Origin: Narthecium ossifragum
Lineage: Eukaryota; Streptophyta; Magnoliopsida; Dioscoreales; Nartheciaceae
Length of the DNA: 64,000 bases
Reading direction: 5' to 3'
Assembly: GCA_963920575.1 (NCBI GenBank)
Contig: OY986972.1
Span: 1,195,501-1,259,500 of the forward strand
The notes under the pieces are model-generated. The model did no database searches. It saw only the letters and a program-made list of their open reading frames with translations, and was not told where the DNA came from. The translations under genes were made by a program, and so were the position numbers. Below, piece by piece: positions 34,363 through 45,790 of this stretch; the stretch's first letter is position 1; each line of letters begins with the position of its first letter.

Positions 34363-34965
34363 ATGCAGGTCAAGATGCTGATCCAGTCAAGTTACCTGAT
34401 CCAGCGGGGGAGCCGAGGCGATCGGAACGCATCCGGATTGCGTTAGTGCGACTTAGGTATCCGGACGACCGCAGTCGTTAGATGCATAACTTTTGATCCC
34501 GGAGGCCGATCAGGGCTCATGAGGTGTCAAAACGACCGGCTCGACGAGACCTACAAATATCCACCATGACCGGGTCCCTCAAAAGCCCAAATTCCTTCAT
34601 TTGATGCCTCAAATTTCCGCTTTTAGTAAAACTTTCCTTATTTGGCAATTTTCCTTTTTTAGGATTTTCCATATTTGGTACATTCCATTTTCTGATTTCA
34701 GGATTAGTTTGATTAGTAGTTGATTGGAGATTTGAGTCTATCTCCTTAGTCTATAAAAGGAGTTAGGGTTTGTATTGAAGTTCCTTAGTTTTTTTATGAA
34801 TAAAGTCTGAGTAGTTTTCTCCTCTTGAGAATTCGGGTTTTCTCTCCCCTAGAGAGGACGGTGATCTCTCCCATTGAGAGAATCCATCTCATGTTTACCC
34901 TGCGCCATAAACTTAATAGCTACTACCTCCTAACTGAACCTGTTAAGGTTCGAACTAGGGGCCTC
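34363..34965 (+). other. LTR-like sequence with TATA box and polyadenylation signal
   Basis: Contains ctataaaagg near 34750 and gaataaagtctgag near 34798, spaced like the R region of an LTR. It is followed by ctctcccctagagaggacgg and similar words. Sequence style differs from its flanks. No TG...CA ends or target duplication were found, so an LTR fragment is only a guess. Confidence 0.3.
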
Positions 34966-36130
34966 ACAGCCTGGTGAAGGGGGGTCCTCCCTACCCTAGT
35001 TCAGACAACAACTCAATCAGGAGGGGATCAGGAGGGGAGAAGTGGAAATGGTTGTACACTCCGTCGAGGAAGCTGACATCAAAGTCGGCTTATTTTTCTC
35101 TGATGGATTCCAGCTTCCAGAGTTCGTTGGATGCCTCTACGGTTCAAAAGGAGATGTGGCTGAATATTTGGTGCGCGCCGACCACGCCGAAGGTCAGGTT
35201 TTTTGTGTGGAAATTACTCCACGGTAGGCTAGCATCGCTTGATGCGCTATGGCAGATCTACATGGTATCCTGTCGACAATGCCCACGGTGTCATGCGGGT
35301 AATGAAACCATCCAACATATCTTCTTCGATTGTGTTTTTGCCAGGTCGGTCTGGTATGGGGTTTTTCCAGATTTCAGCTGTGTTGATTGGGAGTTTGTTG
35401 GAGGTGATGCGGCGATCATCAGCTTCAGATGAGGGGTCTTGGAGGAGAAAGTCATTATTTTGTTTCACCTTGTGGTTCATTTGGCTGGCAAGGAATGACT
35501 TAATCTTCAACGATGTGAGGCAACAGGTGCAAGTCGTGCTTGTTAGAATAAGGAGAGCAGTACAGGAGTTTTGGAGATCTTGGAACCCAACTGGTGGTGC
35601 TAGGGGCAGATCAAGGCCACCTGAGTATAGGCGGATTTCAGCAGATGCCGCAGTAGGGGGACATGGAGCAGGGCTGGGGGTAGTGATGTACAAAGAGGAC
35701 GGGACGGCGGGCTTGATAATCTCTGAATCTGTGGACGTCCAAGAGGTGGAGAAGGTCGAGCTTTTGGCGATACACCGGGCGTTGGTTTTGGCTAAGGAAT
35801 GTGGTGTTCAGAGGGTGTGGGTAGAGTCTGACTCGAAATTTTTGGTGGGTTGTTTAAATGGGTCTTTGTTTTGGCCTCTACCGTTGGTAGATTTACTTCG
35901 AGATACTTGTAGATTGGGGGCTTTTTTTTTTTGGAGCGGCCTTTTGTTTTGTGCCACGGAGTGCCAATGTTCATGCGGACTTCCTAGCAAAGTTGGGGAG
36001 GGATCATCATTGGTCCCGGGTGTGGGTGTGTGATTCGGGAGGTTTTTGGCCGGATGACTGCCCAGTTTTGATGTAATTTTCTCTTAACTTAATCTAGCTC
36101 AAGAGCTCAACTTTTCAAAAAAAAAAAAAT
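34966..36130 (+). mobile_element. 5'-truncated LINE (zf-RVT plus RNase H)
   Basis: Starts within the region after the reverse transcriptase and ends in poly(A) at about 36117-36129. The 3' hairpin AGCTCAAGAGCT is at 36096-36107. No convincing target duplication was found, so the left boundary is approximate. It lies in an intron of the minus-strand fray2-like fragment. Confidence 0.85.
34974..36061 (+). pseudogene. LINE ORF2 C-terminal part with frameshifts
   Basis: 34974-35432 encodes the zf-RVT region (VRFFVWKLLHGRLASLDALW, CPRCHAGNETIQHIFFDC). A frameshift follows near 35400-35440. The frame to about 35930 covers the RNase H domain (SADAAVGGHGAGLGVV, VEKVELLAIHRAL, VESDSKFLVG). A second frameshift near 35930-35945 precedes the last part (VPRSANVHADFLAKLG) and the terminal stop. 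Confidence 0.8.
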
Positions 36131-36529
36131 CAAAACGTATAAATTAGAGTAGATTATGCCTGTGCCACCAAATTCTATATTCTCAGTATCAACTAAGATA
36201 CATAGACTCCAAGTGAGAATATGAGCACAGCATTATTCTGCACTATTATGATGCTCCGTATTTCACTAACCTGAAGACTGTGGCTCTTTGGTAGCCCAGG
36301 AGAAGGCAGGTGCCTGGAAGGAAGAGAAATCAGTTAAACTAAGAATGGCGAGAGCAGAGTGAGACAATGGTAGAGGTACCTTATCTAAGCCAACATCGTC
36401 AGATGTCACTTTAAAACGTCCCTTTTGCTGTACTACTGAGGATTTCAATTTATCTTCATCATCACTAATCGTGGAAGCTGCCACAACAGGTTTCGGTTTA
36501 TGCAACAAAGCCTCAATATGCCAACAGAA

Positions 36530-36720
36530 CAAAACAAGTACAAAGCATCCTCACAGCTGCAGCCCACCCAAGGGGATGATGATCAGGAGGATGCGTTGCC
36601 ATCTCTCGTTGTTCTCAACATCGACGATACCTCTATGTTGGTCCCCCTTCCTCTTTATTTTTCTGTGAAGAGAAGAAACACAGAGAGGGTTTCACTAGCT
36701 TAGCTACATCGTCACTGCTG
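36530..36720 (+). pseudogene. Possible third NLR remnant (last LRR and 3' flank)
   Basis: The frame contains EDALPSLVVLNIDDTSML, which reads like a terminal NLR leucine-rich repeat. It is followed by sequence matching the NLR2 3' flank (tttatttttctgtgaagagaag...). The similarity of the flank is clear; the LRR reading is weak. Confidence 0.3.
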
Positions 36721-38560
36721 GATCACTTATTAGTGTTCCGTGTGGGTATCATGTGGGTAAAACTATGATCTAATTATTGTTCCACTTTTTAAATTTCATC
36801 CAGCCATTAGGCTTAACTTTTGAGGAGAAAATAGAATTCCTTGTTGCTCTTAGTTGGTTCTGCTGCTCTGCATTCCTTTGACATGAGGCGTTGGATACAA
36901 TTTAGCTATGGTGTTTTTTGATGCAGTTCTGCTCAAGCTTAGTACAGAATTCTTTTCTAGGCTTGTTAACATCATAGTGTGTTATGTGCGCCAGGTTGCT
37001 GAGCCTTAGGTTTTCCCATGATACTTGGATGAAGAGAAACGTAAGGAAAATAGGGTTTTAGAGGAACCCTGGGCTCCTTGAGAGAAGTTCGAGGATCTCT
37101 CTACCTCCTGAGGATTATTTATGTAGTTTTCGGAATAAATTCATTGCTAATAGAGGCCACCTTCAAAAGAGGTGCAGCAGAGTTCAAAATTGGAAAGTAC
37201 TAGTAAGGAACCTAATACAATAGGAAATGCAAATAGAAAAGCAAATCAGAGGCTATTATACCTCATATAGATACTAATTGAAAGAGACTAATAGAAGCAA
37301 GAGTCCTAATAAGATATGCTTGTAACATAGTGTCTTCCATAGTGACAAAATCCATTATCAATCCAGGTGTTTAAATTGAAGATGAAAGAATAAAAACTTT
37401 TGCAAAGGCATACACTATATCAGGATCAGCAGGCAGAGGTTTCAAATCCTTCATCACCACATCATGTTGTAGAAATTTCTGCTCAAAAGATCTGCTGTGA
37501 AATCATTGATCTGCATGTAATCTTTTCTGCCAGACTGTTAACTCCTAATTCTCTGAAGTTTAACGAAATCTAGCGAAGATCATATAAACAAGCCTGGAAT
37601 GTCTTATGTCTTATGTCTTAATCTGCAGACGTGTGAACAGAGAGATAAAAACATCTTATTTGTGAATGTTAGTAACAACATAACGTTCAAAAAAAACTTT
37701 CCCCCCTCTTTTAGCTGCCTATAAGAAGAATGCAAAGAAGACAGACACTTGAAACCATTGTTGAAAGAAAAGAAAGAGATGTGATAGTGAACTTTTTTAT
37801 TTTCATTGCGAGACGAGAACCATTGTTGATTTCTTTGGATGGATTCCCATAGCCTCTTGAACACTAAATACCAGACGAATTCCTATCGGAGAAGAACTTT
37901 ATCCACCGTTCAGTGACCAATCCGGCATCACAATAGATCGCCACCAATCTCAAATCCATCGTCAAGACACCTCCTTGTTGATTTCTTCTTACAGAGGCCG
38001 AGAACCGGAGGAACGAAGAGACCGCGAAATCCATAAATGTTATTCCTAAAGCAGAAGCTGAAAGTAGTATCGTAGAGGATGGAAACAGAAACCACAGTAT
38101 CTCTTGCTAGAAACTACAGTATCTCTGCTTTGCCTTTGACTCCTGCTCCTTCAAGACCGACGACCAAAGCTGCTCCACTTCATGCATCTCTTCTTCCTCT
38201 TCATCAGTTAATGGTCGATCCCCTTCTAACAGCTGTCAAGACTACAAACACCTCTCAATTTGCTTTCCTTGTTGAAAGATGTCTATCGAATTAGATACAC
38301 ATTTCTTGACTGCCTTGAGTTTAGATGCCAGCACATACTGCCGATTTCCATGCTAAGAAGCCTTCCGATGCCTTTTCACAGCCTTCCTGAACTGTTCTGT
38401 TTTGGTCCAAAGAATGCTCTAGCCTGAAAACTGAAGGGCCAACCAATACAACTCATCTCTTCAACTGCGATTAGAATGGGCGAGTGATCAGAGAAGACCC
38501 TTGGTAAATTCCAAACTTTAGTTGCTAACATGTCATACTTCCACCGAACATTCCAAACTC
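36721..38560. other. Diverged NLR-type 3' flank, no intact gene
   Basis: AT-rich and non-coding. 37990-38120 matches 31995-32054 plus 32827-32930, without the solo LTR. A 71-codon frame at 38079-38294 (METETTVSLARNYS...) has no recognised family. No RNA gene seen. Confidence 0.4.
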
Positions 38561-38844
38561 TTTAGCCCCGGTATGGCTCGGGGTTAAGGGGAATAGGGTG
38601 GGGGGGGGGGGGGGGGGGGGGGGTTAGGGGCAAAAAATGGGGATAAGCTTAATCCATTTTTGACGTTTGGCTCAAAAATAGTAGTAAGTTAGTAGGTTAA
38701 GTTTGGAATAAGGGTAAGAATCATAAAGTGTATAAAATATATAATATTATAATAGTGGGTAAGTTAGTGGGTTAAAATTATAATATTTGAATTAATTATA
38801 GTGTTAATTCAAATATTTGTACGTAAAGTGTATAAAATATATAA

Positions 38845-39217
38845 TCAACCTTATAAGGAGCAATAACGGTTACAACCGTTTACCTCCTATTAGTTTGTTT
38901 ACATGTATATTTTTCTAAGTTAACTTTGTATATTTTTATCATATTCCCTAAGTTAGTTTTAAATATACATCCTTATAATCATAAGGCAGGAAATTAGTTT
39001 TAAATATACATACTTATCTACCTTATAAGATCCAAGGGTAGTTACTTTTATGACTCATCATCTGAGTCATAAACTTATACACACATGGCATACACATGGT
39101 ATAAAATTATAATTAAATAAACAAAAAAAAGGATAGTGGCTGATGTGGCGTAAGTTATAATAGAGATAGTGGGGGTGGGCAGTTAGCCGTGCCAGGTGGC
39201 ACGGGCCCACCACCTAG
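38845..39217 (+). mobile_element. Non-autonomous Helitron, 373 bp
   Basis: Starts TC (TCAACCTTATAAGG) and ends CTAG. A hairpin GCCGTGCC-AGGT-GGCACGGGC lies just upstream of the 3' end (39186-39206), and the host dinucleotide is A|T. No target duplication is expected for Helitrons. An almost identical uninterrupted sequence (gtgtataaaatatataatattataatag) about 110 bp upstream, near 38728-38756, shows the empty site. No RepHel protein. Confidence 0.8.
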
Positions 39218-39994
39218 TATTATAATAGTGAATAAGCTAGTGGGTTAAGATTATAATATCAGCCCCGACGTAGATAACCCATCCGAATCGACGGCGTGAT
39301 TCTACCCTAAATACAAAAAATGTCATTAACCCCGGGTATATTGAGAATTTGATCAAGAATTATGAAAATCTTGACATGCTTCGTGGTTAAGCTTATAATA
39401 TTTTAATTTATTATTAAATTAAGTTTGGATATTTGTGCGTAAACCGTACAAATTTTATATTATTATATCATTGCATAGAATAGGGTAAAAAATATTATAA
39501 TAAAGTATAATATCCCTCTCCTATCGACGCCCGCTCATTTGCCATCGCCGACAATGACGTCTGGTCGTCCTCCACCGGATCATAAATATTATTTAATAAA
39601 ATAAAATTTTATTTTATTTTTAATATTAATAAAAATAATATAATAAATATTAAAATGATGACATCGTAATGCATCCCATCCGAACATGACCCACTCCTCC
39701 TCTTCTCCGTCAGCTAGCGGCGATGGATTGTCGGATCGGGCCCGGAGCTGGTTGGAGGAGTATCACGGTGACGAGGGGGAGTTGGATCTGGGACTGGACG
39801 GGGTCAGGAAGGCCGTAGGCGACGGAGACGGCAATGTTGAGTGGTGGCGGCACCGGATCCATGAGAGGCGAAGCTCGAGTTGGGGTTCCGTCGGCAAGGA
39901 GAGGCTGCGGAGGGGTGGACGGTGTCGTGCCGAGGCGTCGTCGGGAGGGGAGGAGAAGACGGAGGCGCCACGAGGCTGGATCCGAAGGAGTATC

Positions 39995-42689
39995 TGTGAG
40001 GACCCGTACCTCCAACCCGGTCCGACCGCGTTAGGTCGAGGGTCTGGATTTGTGGTTTGGCTCGGTTGGCCCTGGGATGCGATCGGTTGATCGCATCGCT
40101 GTTTTTGACCCCAGTGGCATTTTGGTAAATATGCTCCCTGGTGGTCAGTTTCACACCCGCGTTGCACACACTGACCTTGTTTGTGTTAGTGTTTGTTTAG
40201 AATGGCTAGGTGGACCCGGGATCGGAAGATCCGAGCATGGGCTTGTGTTTTAGCCCAAGTTTTGCCTTCTTGGCAAAGGGGATCGATCTCCTTGAGAAGA
40301 AGATCGATCTTTCTGTTAAGAAGATCGATCCTCTCTGATAAAAGGATCGATCCTCCTATTCCAGCAAGTTAGAGCAGTTGGGCAGTTGTTGGACTCGCGG
40401 AGGGCAGGTGTTCTCCTTCGTCCTCCTTTGTCAGGAGAGGTCTTCTCCTTCACCCTCTCCCCCACCTTCCCCGACCTTCCTTCTCCTTCACTTCTCCCTT
40501 CTCCTTTCTTCCTTCTCTTCTTCTTTCTTCTCCCTGGCTGTTTCTTCTTCCCGCAAGCAGAGCTTGCTCTGTTTTTCCTCCATCAGCCTCCTCCTTCTTC
40601 TTCGTCGTTCTCCCTCCTCCGACCACCATTTTGAGAGCTTGAAAGCTTGTTGGATTCGTGGCAATGAGAGGAAGACTGCTGGTGTGGTTTGGAACCTTGT
40701 TGGTGATCAACTCGCGGGGAATCAACTGAGGAATGCGCAGTCCGGTAGGTGTTCTACCTACATGCGTTAATTAATGGGTTTAGATAAATCTAGCCGTTAG
40801 ATTGTGATGAAATTATGTTGTTGAATGCATGTTGCTTAATTTAGTCTCTGATTTAAGTTTCATGAACTTTGGTTAAGATTTCAGTAGGATTTATGCAAGA
40901 TAAATCTCGGATTTCCGGTTTTCTGCTGTTCTTGAAGAACAGCCGGCTTGCGGCGAGTTTTCCGGCTTGTACATGCATGATCTTGGATTTTTATGAGAGA
41001 TAAGAGTTGTAGATCTGTGAGTCTACTTTCAAACCCAATTGATTTCGTATTTTTCCGATTTTTGTACGAGTTTTGGTGATTTTTATACGAAACTGTGTCG
41101 GAGCAGATTTGCTGATGAATAGTGCCACGGATGATCCGTGGATCAACCGTCGCGGTCTCCACGGTCGACCTTGAGGTCTCCAAGGTCGACCGTGAGCCCC
41201 GAAAATAGCGAAATAACATCTCACGGTCGATCCGTTGATCGACCGTCAACCTTAGATTTTGCACGGTCGATCCGTTGATCGACCGCCAGCCTTGAATAGT
41301 GTTTTTAACGGATTTTTGATGTTTTATCATGTTTGATTCTTGGGATTCATGTGATTGGTATTCCTAGAGATTTCGATGGCTAGCATGTTCTAATTGGTTG
41401 TTTTTAGATGATTAATTGTTTGATTTCTCGGCATGTCTAATTAGATATAAATCATCCTTGTTTAATGAGTAATTAATCACATGCCATGCTTATTTATATG
41501 TATATTTAGCTTGTGGTTGAACCAAGGGGGTTGTGCTCCTTGGGATGTTTAGCTAATTAAATGGCAGAGGGTGTGCTTTATATGTGGTTGATTATTACCT
41601 GTGTGGCCGGGGTTGTGCCCCCGTTGTAGAAATTGCTTGCTAACGGTCTGTGGGCGCCGTCATAATATTGTATAATTGTAGTTTAACCTTTATCTGCTTT
41701 ATGCATGTTTACCCTCCGGCAAGCTTGACGCTTCGCCTAGCCCGTGTATGTTGTCTTGGCATATTGTTGCATGCTGCTATTCCTGTATCTCTGTGCTTGA
41801 GCATTGCATGCATCTGTTTGCATTAGAAGCATCATGCTAGGTGGTAGACGATGGTTTCGATCGTTGATCCGGGGTTCTCGGGTAGCCCGGATCTAGCCCT
41901 AGGGCCGGGGCTGGGTAGTCAGGATTAGGGTGTGATTGTCGATCTGAATCTCTGATGATTGAGGATTGCGATAGTCGGCTTGAATCTTTGTTTGAGGTTT
42001 AGAGGTCGTGTTGTCTTCCAAGGCCAAGTGCTAAGGATGCAACCGAGGAGTTCCCGACGTGGTCCCCAGGCAGTGGTATCCCTGCTGGGTAAGGGTTAGA
42101 GCCTGCATGTTACTGTTTCCGTGGTCCTCCTGGTAACATGTTCAGGAGAGAGGTTTCATGACAGGAACCCTTGGGACATCGGTAGGTTATGGGACCCGTG
42201 GCATCCTTTAGACTTAGGCTGGAGGACAACACTGTTGTTGTTTCCCTTCCTTTGTGAGTGACGTAGAGTAGAACCCTACTGAGCAAACTTTGTTGCTCAC
42301 TCCTACCTGGGCTGCATCGGCGATGCAGGTCGATGCAGTCCCTTCTCTTTCAGGTTGTTGCGGTGTTGGAGGCGGCACTCCCCTTGGTGGTGCGTGAGAT
42401 CGAGGATATCATCAGTTTGTTCTATTCATTTGATGTACAGTTTTAAATGTATAAATTGTAATCTGAAGGAGAAATGTAATTGTATTTCAATTTGATGTAA
42501 ATTGATCAGAGATTGTTGTATTAGATGACTTGAATTATTATTATATCTTTTTAAAGTTAAATTGTATTATGATTTGATGATAGGATAGTTTAAATTATTT
42601 GTTTAAAAGGGGAGGCTTTCGCCGTTTGATTTAGAGTTTAGGACCCTCACGTTCCGGCCTGGATGGGTTCTCTGGGTCAGGGCGTGACA
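39995..42689. mobile_element. Solo LTR, 2695 bp, TG...CA with 5 bp target duplication GTATC
   Basis: Starts TGTGAGGACCCGTACC and ends GGTCAGGGCGTGACA. GTATC flanks at 39990-39994 and 42690-42694. The ending and internal words resemble Ty3/gypsy chromovirus (Tekay/Del-type) LTRs; that family call is by style only. Contains GGTCGACC and GATCGACCGT palindromes at 41140-41290, and a CT-rich stretch at 40430-40540. No coding sequence; open frames inside are incidental. Confidence 0.85.
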
Positions 42690-43219
42690 GTATCCGAGCT
42701 CGGGGTCGGAGCCGCGGTGGCGAAGAAGGTAGTCACCGACGTCGAGGAGCCTCAGGGAAGACCGAAGTGGCGAGGAAACTCGGAAGAGGAGCCGCGGGTG
42801 GCCGCGGCTTTGCTGGAGACCGGAGAAGAGGACGGCGATGGTCGGGATGGATAGGGGCTCGACAACAATGTGGCGGCGAGAGGAAGGAGGGGACCGTGGA
42901 GGAGAATAGAGGATGGAGGAGAGGAGAGGTGGAGGGAGGATGTGAGAGAGGTCATGCCGGGGAAGGGGAGGGCCTCACTGGTGGATGTGGTAGTCGGAGA
43001 GAGAGATGCATGGCTGGATTTTTCTAAACTCAGAAACAAACTTAACCCACCCTACCCCGATCTTCTTATCCCGTTCTGTTTGGGGTTAAGAACCAGGTTA
43101 AGGGGGGATTTGTCAAATGGTCTCTTATTAGAGCCCAACTTGTTATTTGATCTCCTATGGAAGATCTTCAGTCTTTTAGTACTACTATAGGGAAGAAAAT
43201 ACCATAATACCATTCTATA

Positions 43220-43700
43220 TATTTTTATATATCAGCACCCCAAACCCACCAACACCTGGCGTCCCCGTCCACCCCTCCGCCGCCGCGTATCCGGCGCCCC
43301 GCAGGGGCGCGTCTGTCCCCCCCGGTGTCCCCGTCCCCGGCGTCCCCGTCCCCGTTCCCCCCCCGGCGTCCCCGTCCCCCTCTCACCCCAGCGTCGGCGT
43401 CGGCGTCCCCGTCCCCATCTCCCCCTGGCGTCCCCGTCCCATATTTTTCACACCTCCATTCCGGCCTTGCCACGACTCCGACGAAGCCACCCCAACTCGC
43501 CGTCCGATCCCGAGCCCCCCTCCGACGAAGTCACCTCCGACCACCTCCTCCGACTACCGCCTCCGACAAATCCATCCCGATCTCCTCAAACCCACGATCT
43601 GGCCTTCCCATAAGCCTCCGACCACTTCCTACCAATTTTCCGGCGAGTTTCGGCAGCCCACGGCCGCCGCCCGGCCTCCTCAAGACCCACCGACGAGCCA
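43220..43700. repeat. C-rich tandem repeat (CCCCGTCCCCGGCGT-like)
   Basis: 43310-43440 is a short-unit repeat of ccccgtccccggcgtccc and gtcggcgtcggcg. It grades into Pro/Ser-rich open frames (43325-43855) that have no recognised domain and reflect composition. The next feature downstream is the AT-rich array, the same order as at 17.7-18.8 kb. Confidence 0.6.
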
Positions 43701-44039
43701 CCAAATTCCAATCTCCTCTAGTCATCTTCCCCGACGAGCATAGCACGTCGTTCCTCTCTAGATCCGACGCATTCGTCGGCCAACACTTCGATCCACCCCG
43801 GTGGATCAACTCCCAACGAACCCACGTCCTCTCCTCCACCGGTGCAAAGCTTTAATGATCCTTCCTCGCCGGCGATCAACCTCCGGCGAGTGCTCAGCCG
43901 TCGGATCCACATCATGTACTTAGAATGAGAGATGAAATGAAGGAAAATCGGAAAAATAGTGGAAATATTGGGGAAAAAACAGGGAAAATAGGTGAAATAA
44001 GAGGGGAAAATAGAGGAAATAAGTCAAAAATTAGTCGGT

Positions 44040-45790
44040 CAAAACTTATTTCCCAATATTACGATGGTGGTAACTTTTCAATATTAGGAAAATATAGTAG
44101 TTACTTTGCAATATTATGATGGTGGTTACTTTTCAATAATAAGATGGTGGTTACTTTTTAATATTTATAGTTACTTTTGAATATTGGGAAAAATACACTA
44201 GTCAATTTCCACAGATAATAGCTGAAAATTATGGTAGTTACTTTTCAATATTAATATGGTAGTTACTTTTCAATATTAAGATGGTAGTTACTTTTCAATA
44301 TTTGTAGTTGCTTTTCAATATTGGGAAAAATACACTAGTCACTTTCCACAAATAAATAGCTGAAAAATATTGGTAGTTACTTTTCAATATTTGTAGACAC
44401 TTTTCAGTATTTGTAATTACATTCCAATATTCACAGTCACTTTTCAATTTTTGGAAAATTTGTGCAAAAATCTGCTACCAGAACGTTGGTAGTTACTTTT
44501 CAATATTTCTAGTCACTTTTCAATTTGGAAAAATATGTGTAAAAATAATCTTAAAAAAATGTTGGTAATTACTTTTCAATATTTGTTGTTACTTTTCACT
44601 ATTTGTAATTCCATTCCAATATTCGTAGTCACTTTTCTATTTTAAGAAAATATGTGCAAAAATCAGCCAAAATAATGCTGGTAGTTACTTTTCAATATTT
44701 ATAGTTACTTTTCAAGTTTTTTCTATTTTTGTTGAAGAGTAATTTGGTGGAAAATAGCTTATAAGATGGTGGTTACTTTTCAATATTTGCAGTTACTTTT
44801 CAATATTTGTAGTCACTTTTCATTAATTTTCGGGAAATATGTGCAAAAATCAGCTCAAACAATGTTGGTAGTAACTTTTCAATATTAGAAAAATATGGTA
44901 GATACTTTTCAATATTACGATGGTGGTTACTTTTCAATATTGATATGGTGGTTACTTTTCAATATTTGTAGTTACTTTTGAATATTGGGAAAAATACGCT
45001 AGTCACTTTCCACATATAATAGCTGAAAAATACGGTAGTTACTTTCAATATTAAGATGGTAGTTACTTTTCAATATTTGTAGTTGATTTTCAATATTGGG
45101 AAAAATACGCTAGTCACTTTTCACAGATAAATAGCTGAAAAATATTGGTAGTTATTTTTCAATATTTGTAGACACTTTTCAGTATTTGTAATTACATTTC
45201 AATATTCGTGGTCACTTTTCAATTTTTGAAAAATTTGTGCAAAAATCAGCTACCAGAACGCTGGTAGTTACTTTTCAATATATGTAGTTAGTTTTCAATA
45301 TTTCTAGTCACTTTTCAATTTGGGAAAATATGTGTAAAAATAATCTAAAAAAATGCTGGTAGTTAGTTTTTAATATTTGTTGTTACTTTTCAGTATTTGT
45401 AATTCCATTCTAATATTCGTAGTCACTTTTCTATCTTGAGAAAATATGTGCAAAAATCAGCTAAAATAATGCTGGTAGTTACTTTTCAATATTTGTAGTT
45501 ACTTTCCAATATTTGTTTTCACTTTTCAATTATGGGAAAATATGTGCAAAATTAAGCTAAAAAAATGCTAGTAGTTACTTTTCAATATTAGAAAAATATG
45601 GTAGTTACTTTTCATATTAGTAGTTACTTTTCATTTGCATTATGGTAGTTACTTTTCATTTGCATTATGCTAGTTATTTACTTTCTATCACCATTTTGGG
45701 GATCGGGTGTATTATGGTAGTTGCTTTTCATTTGTACTATTGTAGTTACTTTTCATTTGGATTATACTAGTTATTTACAATATTAAATAA
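44040..45790. repeat. Satellite-like array of TAGTTACTTTTCAATATT units with ~0.7-0.8 kb higher-order period
   Basis: Dozens of copies of a degenerate 18-21 bp unit, (g)gtagttacttttcaatatt, interspersed with gggaaaaatac(a/g)ctagtcac and aaatatgtgcaaaaatcagct. Longer blocks recur: gtaacttttcaatatta at about 44071 and 44871, and ctaccagaacg(t/c)tggtag at about 44477 and 45253, so a higher-order copy of about 780-800 bp has been duplicated, with a third partial copy after 45571. No coding potential. Confidence 0.85.

Larger units (their letters stand above)
33876..36510 (-). pseudogene. Fray2-like STE20 kinase gene, C-terminal exons (partial)
   Basis: Minus-strand exons: about 36510-36380 (PKPVVAAS...SDDEDKLKSSVVQQKGRFKVTSDDVGLDK, donor AAG|GTACCT); 36313-36271 (LPSPGLPKSHSLQ in one frame, donor CAG|GTTAGT); 34071-34020 (QDNIHDLMKQVSHIKPS, phase 1); 33937-33876 (ANLSVEGVSLPASIIDNQKPC). 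The QQKGRFKVTS and PKSHSLQ motifs are typical of the regulatory tail of plant fray2-type STE20/SPS1-related kinases. The second exon fits the family only in a frame that does not join the first in phase, so at least one base change is likely. The kinase domain is absent. A LINE sits in the intron between the second and third exons. Confidence 0.55.
38565..43085. mobile_element. Probable TIR DNA element carrying nested insertions
   Basis: The left end GCCCCGGTATGGCTCGGGGTT and the inverted right end (CCCCAAACAGAACGGGATAAG) align imperfectly over about 45 bp, each leading to a GGGTAGGGTGGG-like stretch. TTA is on both sides (38562-38564 and 43086-43088). Without the Helitron (373 bp) and solo LTR (2.7 kb) it is about 1.45 kb. 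The inside is AT-rich on the left, then a GC-rich gene-like block (39680-39994 joined to 42690-43030). A run of G (about 38599-38622) sits in the left TIR. Classification is tentative. Confidence 0.4.

Noticed and set aside
34527..36140. tcaaaacg on both sides as a target duplication for the 36 kb LINE
   Set aside because: Only 8 bp, and the sequence after the left copy looks like a different element, so chance is likely.
39686..40090. 134-codon open frame
   Set aside because: It runs across the GTATC duplication into the solo LTR, so it mixes two unrelated sequences.
42663..43190. GC-rich Gly/Arg frames after the solo LTR
   Set aside because: No conserved domain; they lie inside the probable TIR element.
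43325..43855. 176-codon Pro/Ser-rich frame
   Set aside because: Begins in a tandem repeat and shows no domain; composition-driven.
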